NCBI RefSeq assembly: GCF_026261605.1
Contig: NZ_CP102486.1
Span: 4,402,001-4,466,000 of the forward strand
Length of the DNA: 64,000 nucleotides
Direction: 5' to 3'
Source of the DNA: Dechloromonas sp. A34
Lineage (GTDB): Bacteria; Pseudomonadota; Gammaproteobacteria; Burkholderiales; Rhodocyclaceae
Shown here: in pieces, positions 16,120 to 25,421 of the stretch
Layout: each line of letters begins with the position of its first letter
How positions within the stretch are numbered: the stretch's first letter is position 1
Program-made: the position numbers and the translations under genes
The notes under the pieces: model-generated
The model's input: only the letters and a program-made list of their open reading frames with translations
Databases searched by the model: none
What the model was told of the DNA's origin: nothing

Positions 16120-18828
16120 ATGGACATCACCCTGGACTCCCGCTGGCCTGCCGCGCTCGGCCACAGCCGTTACCTGGCCAACCTGCTGCAGACGCACCCG
16201 GGGCTGATCCCGGAACTGCGCGCCACCTGGCTGCAGCCGCTCTCCGAAGACCTGCTACTGACCCCGCTCAAGCCGGCCTTTGCCGACGATGAAGCGGTCA
16301 AGTCGGCGCTGCGCCGCCTGCGTCACCGGGCCATGGCCCAGATCGCGCTGCGCGACCTGGGCGGACTGGCGCCGCTGGCGGAAGTCGTCGAGAGCATGAC
16401 CCTGCTCGCCGACATCACGACCAATTTCGCACTCGACCACTACCACCGCCAGTTGGCGGCGACCTATGGCGAGCCGCTCGACCGGGCCGGCCACCCGCAG
16501 CACCTGCTGATCATCGGCATGGGCAAGCTCGGCGGCCGCGAACTGAACGTGTCGTCCGACGTCGATTACATCTTCGTCTATCCGGAAGAAGGCGACACCG
16601 CAGGGCCGAAATCGATCGAGAACTACGATTTCTTCACCCGACTCGGCAAGCGGGTCATTTCCGCGCTTGGCGACCTGACCGCCGATGGACAGGTCTTCCG
16701 GGTCGACATGCGGCTGCGCCCGAACGGCGACTCCGGCCCGCTGGTCTGTTCGCTGGACGCCCTGGAAAACTATTTCATCACCCAGGGCCGCGAGTGGGAG
16801 CGCTACGCCTGGATCAAGTCGCGGGTCATGAACGCCGGCTCCAATGCCGACGGCGCGGCGCTCGGCGACTGGATGGCAGCCTTGCGCCGGATCTCGCGCC
16901 CCTTTGTCTTTCGCAAGTACCTCGACTTCGGCGCCATCAACGCGATGCGCGACCTGCATGCCCAGATCCGCCGCGAAGTGGCGCGCAAGGACATGGCCGA
17001 CCACGTCAAGCTAGGCCCCGGCGGCATCCGCGAAATCGAGTTCATCGCCCAGGTCTTCCAGCTGATCCGCGGCGGCCGCGATCCGGCGCTGCAGGTCCGC
17101 CCCACCCTCTCGGTACTCAAGCTGCTGGTCGAACGCAAGCTGCTGCCGGCTGAAAGCGAGCACGAGTTGCGCGAGGCCTATGTCTTCCTGCGCCGCCTCG
17201 AACACCGGCTGCAATATGTCGAGGACAAACAGACCCATCGCCTGCCGGACGATCCGGCCGAGCGGGCCAGCATTGCGCAAAGCATGGATTTCGCCGACTG
17301 GCCGGCCATGCTGGCCGTGCTCAACGCGCACCGCGAGAAGGTCAGCCGGCACTTCGAGGCGGTCTTCTCCGATCCCGAAGCCGGCGAACATCCACTGACC
17401 GGCCTCTGGCTCAGCCAACTCGACGATGACACGGCGATCGAAGCTTTCGGCAACCTAGGTTTTCGCCGGCCCAAGGAGGCCATTTCACGTCTCGCCGACC
17501 TGCGCGCCTCGAACCGCTACCAGCAGCTGCCGAGCACCAACCGCTCGCGCCTCGATGCCGTCGGCCCGCGCCTGATCGAAGCCGCCGGCGCCACCAACGA
17601 TCCGGACACCACCCTGGTCCGTGGCCTGGATTTTCTCGAAAACATCGCCCGCCGCGGCTCCTACCTCGCCCTGCTCCAGCAGTACCCGATGGCCTTGCGC
17701 CGGGTCGCCGACATGATCTGCGCCTCGCACTGGGCGGCCGATTACTTGAACCGCTATCCGCTGCTGCTCGACGAACTGCTCGACCCGCGTCTCTACGAAA
17801 TCGCCACCAACTGGGCCGGTTTCCGCGACGATCTGCGGCGCAATCTGGAAGACCACGCCGGCGACACCGAGAGGGAAATGGACATCCTGCGCGAGGTACA
17901 TCACGCCCAGGTCTTCCGCCTGCTCGCCCAGGACATTTCCGGCCTGCAGACCATCGAGCACCTGTCCGACCACCTGACCGAACTGGCCGACACCATCGTC
18001 CAGGAAACCCTGCCGCTGTGCTGGGGGACAATCAAGAAACGGCATTGCGAGACGCCGAAATTCGCCGTCATCGGCTACGGCAAGATGGGTGGCAAGGAGC
18101 TCGGCTATGCCTCCGACCTCGATCTGGTCTACCTCTTCGACGACGATTCGCCGGAAGCCCCGGAAAACTATGCCCGCCTCGGCCAGCGCCTGAATACCTG
18201 GCTGTCGAGCCAGACCTCGTCCGGGATCCTGTTCGAGACCGATCTTCGCTTGCGCCCGAACGGCGACTCCGGGCTACTCGTCATCTCGGTCGACGCCTTC
18301 CGCGACTACCAGTTGAAGAACGCCTGGGTCTGGGAGCACCAGGCCCTGACCCGCGCCCGGTTTTGCGCCGGCGACCCGGCCGTCGGCAAGCGCTTCGAGG
18401 CCATCCGCTGCGAAATCCTGCGCCAGCCGCGCGACCTCGCCAAGCTCCGTGACGAAGTCGTCGCCATGCGCAAGAAGATGATCGACGCCCACGCCTCGGG
18501 CAGCGACAGCGAATTCGGCCTCAAGCACGACTTGGGCGGCATTGTCGATGTCGAGTTCATCGTGCAATACCTGGTGCTCGGCCACGCCCACCAGCACCCC
18601 GGCCTGACCGGCAATCTCGGCAATATCGCCCTGCTCCGCATGGCCGGCGAACTGGGCCTGATCGACCCGCAGCAGGGCGAGGCGGCCGGCAACGCCTATC
18701 GCGAATACCGCCGCCTGCAGCACGCCAAGCGCCTCTCGGCGACACCCAAGGCGCGCGTTGCGCGGGAAAGCATCGAACGGCACATCACCGCCGTCAGGGC
18801 CCTGTGGAGTGCCGTCTTCGGCGACTGA
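16120..18828 (+). CDS. glnE: Bifunctional glutamine synthetase adenylyltransferase / adenylyl-removing enzyme
   Basis: A 902-residue GlnE. Two nucleotidyltransferase domains are visible, each with the GxGKxGGxE...SDxD signature: GMGKLGGRELNVSSDVDYIF near residue 132 (removing domain) and GYGKMGGKELGYASDLDLVY near residue 650 (adenylylating domain). It switches glutamine synthetase on and off in response to PII. The reading frame stays open far upstream, over yhdP, but homology begins at MDITLDSRW, so ATG 16120 is taken as the start; no clear ribosome site precedes it. It is convergent with the OB-fold protein gene 13 bases downstream. Confidence 0.96.
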   Translation: MDITLDSRWPAALGHSRYLANLLQTHPGLIPELRATWLQPLSEDLLLTPLKPAFADDEAVKSALRRLRHRAMAQIALRDLGGLAPLAEVVESMTLLADITTNFALDHYHRQLAATYGEPLDRAGHPQHLLIIGMGKLGGRELNVSSDVDYIFVYPEEGDTAGPKSIENYDFFTRLGKRVISALGDLTADGQVFRVDMRLRPNGDSGPLVCSLDALENYFITQGREWERYAWIKSRVMNAGSNADGAALGDWMAALRRISRPFVFRKYLDFGAINAMRDLHAQIRREVARKDMADHVKLGPGGIREIEFIAQVFQLIRGGRDPALQVRPTLSVLKLLVERKLLPAESEHELREAYVFLRRLEHRLQYVEDKQTHRLPDDPAERASIAQSMDFADWPAMLAVLNAHREKVSRHFEAVFSDPEAGEHPLTGLWLSQLDDDTAIEAFGNLGFRRPKEAISRLADLRASNRYQQLPSTNRSRLDAVGPRLIEAAGATNDPDTTLVRGLDFLENIARRGSYLALLQQYPMALRRVADMICASHWAADYLNRYPLLLDELLDPRLYEIATNWAGFRDDLRRNLEDHAGDTEREMDILREVHHAQVFRLLAQDISGLQTIEHLSDHLTELADTIVQETLPLCWGTIKKRHCETPKFAVIGYGKMGGKELGYASDLDLVYLFDDDSPEAPENYARLGQRLNTWLSSQTSSGILFETDLRLRPNGDSGLLVISVDAFRDYQLKNAWVWEHQALTRARFCAGDPAVGKRFEAIRCEILRQPRDLAKLRDEVVAMRKKMIDAHASGSDSEFGLKHDLGGIVDVEFIVQYLVLGHAHQHPGLTGNLGNIALLRMAGELGLIDPQQGEAAGNAYREYRRLQHAKRLSATPKARVARESIERHITAVRALWSAVFGD

Positions 18829-18841
18829 GCGCCATCGGGGG

Positions 18842-19540
18842 TCAGGGTTGCAGGGTCGCGTCCTCGACCAGCACCTTATAGGCGTAGCCGCCCCCGAAAT
18901 CCTTGTTGGCCCGGACGGTGCCCTTGGCGGTAACGATGTCGCCGAGTTTGGTCGCGCTGGTCGTCGTCACCAGCAGGTCGTTGGTATTGTCGGCAGCCGA
19001 GCCGGAACCGTCCTGCAAATGGACCCAGTTCTTGCCCATGATGCCCGGGTTGTACTTGACCACCTTGCCGCGCACGACGACCGGCTTGTCCTTGAGCGCC
19101 GCGCCCTTGCCGACGATTTCGGCGACGGTGCGCGCATTGGCTCCGGTCGCCCTGGGCACCTTGATCTCGCCAGTCGCCTCCGGGTTGTTGGCCGGCACCG
19201 GATGCGGCGCGTTCATCCCGCTGCCGCCGCGCGAACCGGCCACGCTACCGAAATGGATAGTCTCGAAGGTCCGCTTCAGCGACTTGCTCTCGAAATTACG
19301 CATCGTCGTCACGTCTTCGATGGTGACTGTCGCGCCCTTTTTCAGGGGCACTTGGCCGACCGCAGCCCAGACTTCGCCGGTTTTCGTCTTGAGGCGGAGA
19401 TAGGTATAGGGCTCGACCTCTGTAATCTCGAGAACCTCCCCGGTCAGGGTAGCCGCAGCCGAAGCGACGGCCGGTGATTTATCGCCCGCCGCGGCGAACG
19501 AGGCAAGGCAGATCAGGCAAATCGCCAGCAAGGTTTTCAT
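18842..19540 (-). CDS. Periplasmic OB-fold protein of unknown function
   Basis: A 232-residue exported protein with signal peptide MKTLLAICLICLASFAAA. Two OB-fold-like segments are seen: GEVLEITEVEPYTYLRLKTK near residues 34-53 and a C-terminal nucleic-acid-binding-like OB domain with VVVRGKVVKYNPGIMGKNWV near residues 155-174 followed by HLQDGSG. This resembles periplasmic proteins annotated NrfJ or DNA-binding found beside cytochrome genes. Function is not known. The gene has its own transcript, between convergent glnE and the mscL terminator. Confidence 0.75.
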   Translation of the reverse strand: MKTLLAICLICLASFAAAGDKSPAVASAAATLTGEVLEITEVEPYTYLRLKTKTGEVWAAVGQVPLKKGATVTIEDVTTMRNFESKSLKRTFETIHFGSVAGSRGGSGMNAPHPVPANNPEATGEIKVPRATGANARTVAEIVGKGAALKDKPVVVRGKVVKYNPGIMGKNWVHLQDGSGSAADNTNDLLVTTTSATKLGDIVTAKGTVRANKDFGGGYAYKVLVEDATLQP

Positions 19541-19620
19541 GGCCGACAGGTTCCTCAGGGGGTAAAACGCGGAGCTTAACAGTAATGGCCGGACGCCGGT
19601 TTCGCGGCTCTTGCCGACGT

Positions 19621-19648
19621 AAAAAAAGCCGCTGGGCAGCGGCTTTTT
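19621..19648 (-). terminator. Rho-independent terminator after mscL
   Basis: GCCGCT (19628-19633) and AGCGGC (19638-19643) form a stem, flanked by A-run and T-run so the pairing extends to 11 bp. On the minus strand the stem is followed by seven T residues, about 20 bases past the mscL stop. The plus strand also has five T residues, so it may act in both directions. Confidence 0.85.
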
Positions 19649-19666
19649 GGCGAACGAAAGGAACCG

Positions 19667-20089
19667 TTACTTTTTCAGCGAATCGCGAATCTCGCGTAGC
19701 AGCAGTACATCCTCGGGCGTCGGCGGCGGCGCTTCGGGCTCGGCTGCCGGTGTGCGCAGGCGGTTCAACTGCTTGATCATCATGAAGATGATGAAAGCCA
19801 GGATGACGAAGTTGACCAGGATTGTCAGGAAGGAACCGTAGGCGAAGACCGGGACACCGGCTTTCTTGAGATCGGCCAAGGCGACCAGATTGTTCGGGTT
19901 GTCGCCGAGCACAAAGAACAGGTTGGAAAAGTCCAACTTGCCGACGACGCGGCTGACCAGCGGCATGATCAGGTCGCCGACGATGGAATCGACGATCTTG
20001 CCGAAAGCCCCCCCGATGATGACGCCGACCGCGAGATCCATCGCATTGCCCTTGACGGCGAATTCCTTGAATTCCTGCAGCATTCCCAT
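19667..20089 (-). CDS. mscL: Large-conductance mechanosensitive channel
   Basis: A 140-residue MscL with the family opening [20 protein letters not shown], first transmembrane helix [20 protein letters not shown], second helix near residues 75-95 and a charged C-terminal bundle (REIRDSLKK). It opens under hypo-osmotic shock in the inner membrane as a homopentamer. GGAGCC lies just ahead of the ATG. It is monocistronic with a good terminator. Confidence 0.96.
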   Translation of the reverse strand: MGMLQEFKEFAVKGNAMDLAVGVIIGGAFGKIVDSIVGDLIMPLVSRVVGKLDFSNLFFVLGDNPNNLVALADLKKAGVPVFAYGSFLTILVNFVILAFIIFMMIKQLNRLRTPAAEPEAPPPTPEDVLLLREIRDSLKK

Positions 20090-20172
20090 GTTGGCTCCTT
20101 TGTTGTTTATTCGACGGCCCGATTATTCGCGCCGCCGCCGCGCAGCGTCAAGCCGGTTTTCATAAATCCGCG

Positions 20173-21336
20173 TCATTTCAGGAATGCCCGGCGCAGGCGC
20201 TCCACCGCCGCGAGCAGGGTTTCTTCCTTCTTGGCGAAGCAGAAGCGCACGACGCGATTGTCGCGGCCATCGACATAGAACGCCGAGACCGGGATCACCG
20301 CCACGCCGACCTCCCGCGTCATCCATTCGGCGAAGGCGCGATCCGGCAGGTCGGACAGCCCGGCATAGCTGGCCAGCTGAAAATAGGTGCCGCGACAGGG
20401 CAGCAATTCAAAAGGCAGATCGGCCATCAGGCTGCGGAAAAAGTCGCGCTTTTCCTGGTAGAAAGCGGCCAGCCCGAGGTGGCGCGAGGCATCCTGCATG
20501 TAGTCGGCGATCGCCAGCTGCGACGGGGCATGCACCGTGAACACGTTGAACTGGTGCACCTTGCGGAATTCGGCCATGAGGGCGGCCGGACCGACCACGT
20601 AGCCGATCTTCCAGCCGGTGATGTGATAGGTCTTGCCAAAGCTGGAAACGACGATGCTGCGCGCCGCCAGTTCCGGATGGGCACACACGCTGGCATGCGG
20701 CTCGCCGTCGAAAACGATGTGCTCGTACACCTCGTCGGAGAGCACGACGATGTCGGTGCCGCGAACCAGCGCCGCCAGCTGTTCGAGATCGGCGGCGGTG
20801 AGCAGGCTGCCGGTCGGGTTGTGCGGCGAATTGATGATGATCATCCGCGTCCGCTCGCTGATCAGCCCCTTGACCTGCGACCAGTCCGGCGCGTAATCCG
20901 GGAACTGTAGCTGGGCATATACCGCCGTGCCGCCGACCGTCTCGATGGCCGGCACGTACGAGTCATAGACCGGCTCGAAGACGATGACCTCATCGCCCGG
21001 CCGGACGAAGGCGGCGATGGCGGTGAAGATCGCCTGGGTGGCGCCGGCCGTCACCGTCACCTCCGAGTCGACATCGAAGCGTGGCCCGTAGAGCGTCGCC
21101 ACCTTATCCACGATAGCCTGGCGCAACTCCGGCAGCCCGGCCATCGGCGGATACTGGTTGCGCCCGGCCAGCATATGGCGGTGCATGGCGTCGAACAGCG
21201 AGGGATCGGCCTGAAAATCCGGGAAACCCTGCGACAGGTTGACGGCGCCGCATTCGGCAGCCAACTTGGACATCACGGTGAAAATGGTCGTCCCCATTTC
21301 CGGGAAGCGGGAATCGATGCGGATCGGTGTGTGCAT
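20173..21336 (-). CDS. ybdL: Methionine aminotransferase-like class I/II PLP enzyme
   Basis: A 387-residue fold-type I aminotransferase close to YbdL/kynurenine aminotransferase. The PLP lysine is in SSFGKTYHITGWKIGYV, and the NSPHNPTGSLL and LSDEVYEHIVFDG blocks are intact, as is the C-terminal VRFCFAKKEETL Arg block. YbdL-type enzymes transaminate methionine and aromatic amino acids, and can make methionine from its keto acid in methionine salvage; mtnA about 2.4 kb away fits that loosely. The start at MHTPIRIDSRFP (21336) is chosen from the family; a longer frame reaches 21393. Confidence 0.9.
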   Translation of the reverse strand: MHTPIRIDSRFPEMGTTIFTVMSKLAAECGAVNLSQGFPDFQADPSLFDAMHRHMLAGRNQYPPMAGLPELRQAIVDKVATLYGPRFDVDSEVTVTAGATQAIFTAIAAFVRPGDEVIVFEPVYDSYVPAIETVGGTAVYAQLQFPDYAPDWSQVKGLISERTRMIIINSPHNPTGSLLTAADLEQLAALVRGTDIVVLSDEVYEHIVFDGEPHASVCAHPELAARSIVVSSFGKTYHITGWKIGYVVGPAALMAEFRKVHQFNVFTVHAPSQLAIADYMQDASRHLGLAAFYQEKRDFFRSLMADLPFELLPCRGTYFQLASYAGLSDLPDRAFAEWMTREVGVAVIPVSAFYVDGRDNRVVRFCFAKKEETLLAAVERLRRAFLK

Positions 21337-21411
21337 GGCGTGGACAAGCGCGAAAGATGGCCGGATCTTGCGGCATTGCCGCAAGATCGACAAGTCTCCG
21401 TTACGGTATTG

Positions 21412-23406
21412 CTAGAGTTTGGCCGCCATCCCCTGCAGTTGCTCGAGGCGTTCGAGCAGTTCGGTCAGGTTGGCCATGCCGCGACTCAATTCATCGACAT
21501 TGGACAGGCTTGCTGTTACCTGGGCCTGTTCGCGCGCAGCGGCGTCAGTCATCGACTCAATCTGCCCGGAAGCCTGCTCGCTCTTGGCGATCAGCTGATC
21601 GATCCCGACCATCGACTCATCGGCGATCTGGCGGATCCGCGAAATCGTCTGCACCGCTTCCTGAATGCTGGAGGCGGTCGCCTCGGCCTGATTCTTGGCC
21701 GACTGCGCCAGCTTGCGCACTTCGTCGGCCACCACCGCGAAGCCCCGACCGGCCTCGCCGGCCCGCGCCGCCTCGATCGCCGCATTGAGGGCCAGCAGAT
21801 TGGTCTGGTCGGCAATCGCGCTGATCCCGCCGGTAATCGAACCGATGGCCTTCGAGAGCCGTTCGAGGTCGTCCAGGCCGCTGCCCAGACTGGCCTGCGA
21901 GGCCTGCGAAACCTTGGCCGAGGCGCCGACATCGGACATCAGCGCCAGGGCCTGGCCCAGGGTTTCGGCCTGATGCCGGAAACCGGTCGCCAGCGAAGGT
22001 AGCGTATCGACCACCGGCTGCACAGTCCGCTCGTAACGCAGGACCTGATCAACCATGCCGCGCTGCATGCCGTTCAGCGTGATCCAGCGCTGCAAGGCAC
22101 GCTGGGTGTAGTGCGACGAAAAGGCGGCGTAATGCACCGGGAAGGCGCTCATGAAGGCATCGGCGTAAGTCGGCGTCTCCTTGAAGAAGACCAGGGCCGA
22201 GAGCGTCTGGTTGATCGGAATGCCGAGAATTTCGCCGAAGGTCGAAAAGCCGGCAGCCGGCGTCTCGGCGAAGAAGCTGGCCTTGCCGAGTTGCGCCGCA
22301 TTGCCCAGGCGGCGCAGCACGCAGTCGTTGAGCAGCACGGCAAGCGGGGAGCCCTTGCCGGAAAGGAACTGCTGCCAGTCGCGCTGGGTGGTGGCGATGA
22401 AATCGGTCACTTTCAGCAGATGCAGACAGTCGCCGAACTCGATGTCGCAGAAGAAACTGGTCTTCTCGGCCCCGAGCGCGGCAATCGAGCGGATGAACAT
22501 GGCGTCGTTGACCGAAACGGCGAAGGTATGGCCGGCCAGGTGTTTCTCGACTTCGCTCTCGGAACAGCGGAAATGAGTCGCCAGCGCCGCCAGGAAACGC
22601 TCGCTCCGGCCATCTTCGGTAAATACGCTGGTCAGCGTGCGAGCCACCGGATCGGCCTCGGCAACCAGCCAGCTCTTGCCGGCCGGGACGAAATTCTGCG
22701 ACTTGAATGGCGAAAAGCGGATGCCGCGCTGAACCTTGCAGAAAATCAGCATGGCCTGGCCGGTCAACTGGCGCTTGCCGTCGTGCATGTAGGTGCCGGA
22801 AAAATCGAGTTTGCCGCCGGCCGAGCCGCCGATCGCCAGGCAGGGGAAGCGCTGGCTTTCGTACCAGGCGCGCATCAGGAAACCTTCGGAAGCAGACAGC
22901 CCGTCGCAGAAGACGAGAGCGAAAGTATCCTGGGCATTGACCGGAAAGGACGGATTGACCCTGTTCAATTCCTGCGCAATTTTGCTCACCCGCTCGCCAA
23001 CCGTTGCCCCCTGGCCGACATGGAGATCGATGCTGAAGACCTCGCTGCGCTCGACGATTTCATCGGACAACCAGAGAAAACTGCCTTCGCGGTCACCGGC
23101 TTCGGCCCCGCAGTAGCTCGAGGCGCCGCCGCTGCACAGGGCGCCTGTAGACGACAGCGCGGCAAAGGTGGCCTTGCCGGACTGGCTGGCAACCAGCCGG
23201 CTCAGGCCATCGGCGGTCGCGGAAAAATTGGCGTAAGGCGGCACGAAGCCGACGAAGAGGCCACCCGGCGCGTCGGGCAAGCCAATGTCCCCGAGCCGGA
23301 CCGGCAGCCGATCGGCATTGAAACGCCCATGCGCGGCAGCCGGCGAGGTTTGGGACACAGCGCCATTACCCGGCGCCTCCCGCTTTGATCCAAAAAACGA
23401 AAACAT
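21412..23406 (-). CDS. Soluble chemoreceptor: FIST sensor domain fused to MCP signalling domain
   Basis: A 664-residue protein with no transmembrane segment. A FIST N domain (about 30-215, with the [20 protein letters not shown] stretch) and FIST C domain (to about 400) precede a methyl-accepting signalling region whose hairpin tip [20 protein letters not shown] is intact. FIST domains are proposed to bind small ligands such as amino acids; the MCP tip would couple to CheA/CheW. The start at 23406 follows GGGAG closely. It is divergent from mtnA across a 304-base structured gap. No other chemotaxis gene is nearby. Confidence 0.88.
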   Translation of the reverse strand: MFSFFGSKREAPGNGAVSQTSPAAAHGRFNADRLPVRLGDIGLPDAPGGLFVGFVPPYANFSATADGLSRLVASQSGKATFAALSSTGALCSGGASSYCGAEAGDREGSFLWLSDEIVERSEVFSIDLHVGQGATVGERVSKIAQELNRVNPSFPVNAQDTFALVFCDGLSASEGFLMRAWYESQRFPCLAIGGSAGGKLDFSGTYMHDGKRQLTGQAMLIFCKVQRGIRFSPFKSQNFVPAGKSWLVAEADPVARTLTSVFTEDGRSERFLAALATHFRCSESEVEKHLAGHTFAVSVNDAMFIRSIAALGAEKTSFFCDIEFGDCLHLLKVTDFIATTQRDWQQFLSGKGSPLAVLLNDCVLRRLGNAAQLGKASFFAETPAAGFSTFGEILGIPINQTLSALVFFKETPTYADAFMSAFPVHYAAFSSHYTQRALQRWITLNGMQRGMVDQVLRYERTVQPVVDTLPSLATGFRHQAETLGQALALMSDVGASAKVSQASQASLGSGLDDLERLSKAIGSITGGISAIADQTNLLALNAAIEAARAGEAGRGFAVVADEVRKLAQSAKNQAEATASSIQEAVQTISRIRQIADESMVGIDQLIAKSEQASGQIESMTDAAAREQAQVTASLSNVDELSRGMANLTELLERLEQLQGMAAKL

Positions 23407-23710
23407 CGTATATCTCCCTTTTATAGCCCGCCCAATCCATCCCCCCGGCGGATCACGGCATAGTGCACGCCGTATCTTCATTTGCGCCAAACGCAAAAAC
23501 CATTTTGCAGCGACAAATGAAGCAAGTTGCACACCATACAACGACGCGCCGCGGCGACTTTCCTCTTTTGCTTCCGTGCCGGCGCAGAGCACGGCAAAAT
23601 GTCGGCATTCCGGGCGACCGTCGATAGCTGAACCTCTCGGCGCCAAGACGCCTCCAACCGGAGGCTGGTCAACGCCTCCCTCCCTATCGAACCCGCCTCA
23701 AAGCCAAGCC
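23407..23710. promoter_or_regulatory. Structured divergent intergenic region, FIST-MCP / mtnA
   Basis: The 304-base gap holds the leaders of two divergent genes and no reading frame of its own. It has a 9-bp perfect inverted repeat (CTTCATTTG 23476-23484, CAAATGAAG 23514-23522) enclosing a smaller TTTGCG/CGCAAA hairpin (23481-23486, 23492-23497). A second hairpin is CCGTGC 23574-23579 with GCACGG 23589-23594. Close to mtnA, GCCTCC at 23650-23655 can pair with GGAGGC at 23660-23665, which can instead pair with GCCTCC at 23674-23679, so the two stems exclude each other. No known riboswitch consensus was matched. Confidence 0.55.
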
Positions 23711-24799
23711 ATGAACATCGACGGCATTCCCACCCGTACCCTGCGCGCCCGTCCCGAGCGGCGCGCCATCGACATCATCGACCAGACCCGTCTGCCGCAC
23801 GCGCTGCATTGGGTCCGCGTCGCCACCCTGGACGAGGCGGCGCACGCCATCCGTGCCATGCAGGTCCGCGGGGCGCCGCTGATCGGCGCCACCGCCGCCT
23901 ACGGCCTGGCCATCGCGCTGAACGACGACGCCTCCGACGCCCGCTTGCAGGACGCCGCGGCCCAACTGGGCGCGACGCGGCCGACGGCGGTCAACCTGCA
24001 TTGGGCGCTAGCCCGGATGACCGCATTCCTCAAGCCGCTGCCCGCTGGCGAGCGCGGCGCGGCCGCCTGGGCTGAAGCGGCGGCCATCGCCGAGGAAGAT
24101 GTCGCCCAGAATGCCAGCATCGGCCAGCATGGCCTCGGCCTCTTCCGCCAACTGGCCCGTCGCCAGGGCACAACCTTGAACATCATGACCCACTGCAATG
24201 CCGGCTGGCTGGCGACCGTTGACTGGGGCACCGCGCTGTCGCCAGTCTATGCCGCCTACGGTGCCGGGCTGCCGGTGCATGTCTGGGCCTCCGAGACCCG
24301 GCCGCGCAACCAGGGCCTGCTCACCGCCTGGGAACTCGCCCAGCACGGTGTGCCGCACACCGTCATCGCCGACAACGCGGCCGGCATCCTGATCCGCGAG
24401 GGCCGGGTCGACGCCGTGATCGTCGGTGCCGACCGCATCGCCGCCAACGGCGACGTCGCCAACAAGGTCGGAACCTATCTGAAGGCCCTGGCCTGCGCCG
24501 ACAACGGCATTCCCTTCTACGTCGCGGCACCGCGCTCGACCCTGGATTTCGCCTGCCCCGACGGCGCCGCGATTCCGATCGAGGAACGCGACGGCGACGA
24601 GTTCCGCCTCGTCCATGGACTCGATGCGCGCGGCATCCCCTCGGCGTTGCATCAAGTGTCACCGCGTGAAGCTGTCGCCAACCCGGCTTTCGACGTCACC
24701 CCGGCCCGCCTGGTTACCGCGATCATCACCGAACGTGGCGCCTGCCCGGCCAGCCACGAGGGCCTGTTCGCGCTCTATCCGGAAGAGGCCAATGCCTGA
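23711..24799 (+). CDS. mtnA: S-methyl-5-thioribose-1-phosphate isomerase
   Basis: A 362-residue MtnA, isomerising methylthioribose 1-phosphate to methylthioribulose 1-phosphate in the methionine (MTA) salvage route. The catalytic Cys is in THCNAGWLATVDWGTAL (about residue 162) and the catalytic Asp in IVGADRIAANGDVANKVGT (about 241). The N-terminal MQVRGAPLIGATAAYGLA is typical of the family. The frame extends upstream but homology starts at MNIDGIPTRTLR, ATG 23711, which has a weak ribosome site. The stop region overlaps the class II aldolase start by eight bases. No mtnB, mtnC or mtnD follows, pointing to an alternative downstream route. Confidence 0.94.
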   Translation: MNIDGIPTRTLRARPERRAIDIIDQTRLPHALHWVRVATLDEAAHAIRAMQVRGAPLIGATAAYGLAIALNDDASDARLQDAAAQLGATRPTAVNLHWALARMTAFLKPLPAGERGAAAWAEAAAIAEEDVAQNASIGQHGLGLFRQLARRQGTTLNIMTHCNAGWLATVDWGTALSPVYAAYGAGLPVHVWASETRPRNQGLLTAWELAQHGVPHTVIADNAAGILIREGRVDAVIVGADRIAANGDVANKVGTYLKALACADNGIPFYVAAPRSTLDFACPDGAAIPIEERDGDEFRLVHGLDARGIPSALHQVSPREAVANPAFDVTPARLVTAIITERGACPASHEGLFALYPEEANA

Positions 24800-25421
24800 C
24801 CAACGCGCCGACCTGATCGCCATCGCCCGCGCCATGCGGCCAGCCGGCCTCAATCGCGGCACCTCGGGCAACGTCAGCGTCCGTTCCGGCGAGGGCTTCT
24901 ACATCACGCCGACCGGCATGCCCTACGAGGCGCTGATTGCCGATGACATTCCGCGGATGGCCTTCGACGGCTCGCACCGCGGCCGACGCAAACCTTCGTC
25001 CGAGTGGCGCTTCCACCACGACATCTACGTCAGCCGGCCGGAAGTCGGCGCCGTGCTGCATGCCCACTCGCCCTTCGCCGTCAGCCTGGCCTGCCTGCGC
25101 CGCACCATTCCACCCTTCCACTACATGATCGCCCGCTTCGGCGGCGACAGCATCCGCTGCGCCGACTACGCCCTGTTCGGCTCCCAGGAACTGTCGACCA
25201 ATGCCCTGGCCGCGATGCAGGAGCGCAAGGGCTGCCTGCTCGCCAACCACGGCCAACTGGTCGTCGGGCGCGATCTCGACGAGGCGCTGGCCCTGGCCAG
25301 CGAACTGGAAGAACTCTGCGAGCAATACTGGCGCGCCTGCCAGCTCGGCGAACCTGTGCTGCTGTCGGCCGCCGAGATGACCGCCGTGCTGGAAAAATTC
25401 GCCGGCTACGGACAGCAATGA
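24792..25421 (+). CDS. Class II aldolase, probable methylthioribulose-1-phosphate / deoxyribulose-1-phosphate aldolase
   Basis: A 209-residue class II (zinc) aldolase of the fuculose-phosphate/MtnB superfamily. The zinc site His residues are in VLHAHSPFAVS and LLANHGQLVVG, and the N-terminal GLNRGTSGNVSVR phosphate loop is present. Fused so tightly to mtnA (8-base overlap), it matches the Ald2 enzyme of the DHAP shunt, which cleaves methylthioribulose or deoxyribulose 1-phosphate to dihydroxyacetone phosphate and an aldehyde. A dehydratase role (MtnB) is the alternative; absence of mtnC/mtnD nearby favours the aldolase. Its own end overlaps dmeF by four bases. Confidence 0.8.
   Translation: MPDQRADLIAIARAMRPAGLNRGTSGNVSVRSGEGFYITPTGMPYEALIADDIPRMAFDGSHRGRRKPSSEWRFHHDIYVSRPEVGAVLHAHSPFAVSLACLRRTIPPFHYMIARFGGDSIRCADYALFGSQELSTNALAAMQERKGCLLANHGQLVVGRDLDEALALASELEELCEQYWRACQLGEPVLLSAAEMTAVLEKFAGYGQQ

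Noticed and set aside
23407..23710. SAM-I, SAM-II or SAH riboswitch before mtnA
   Set aside because: None of the conserved core strings or junctions of these classes could be found; only unassigned hairpins are present.
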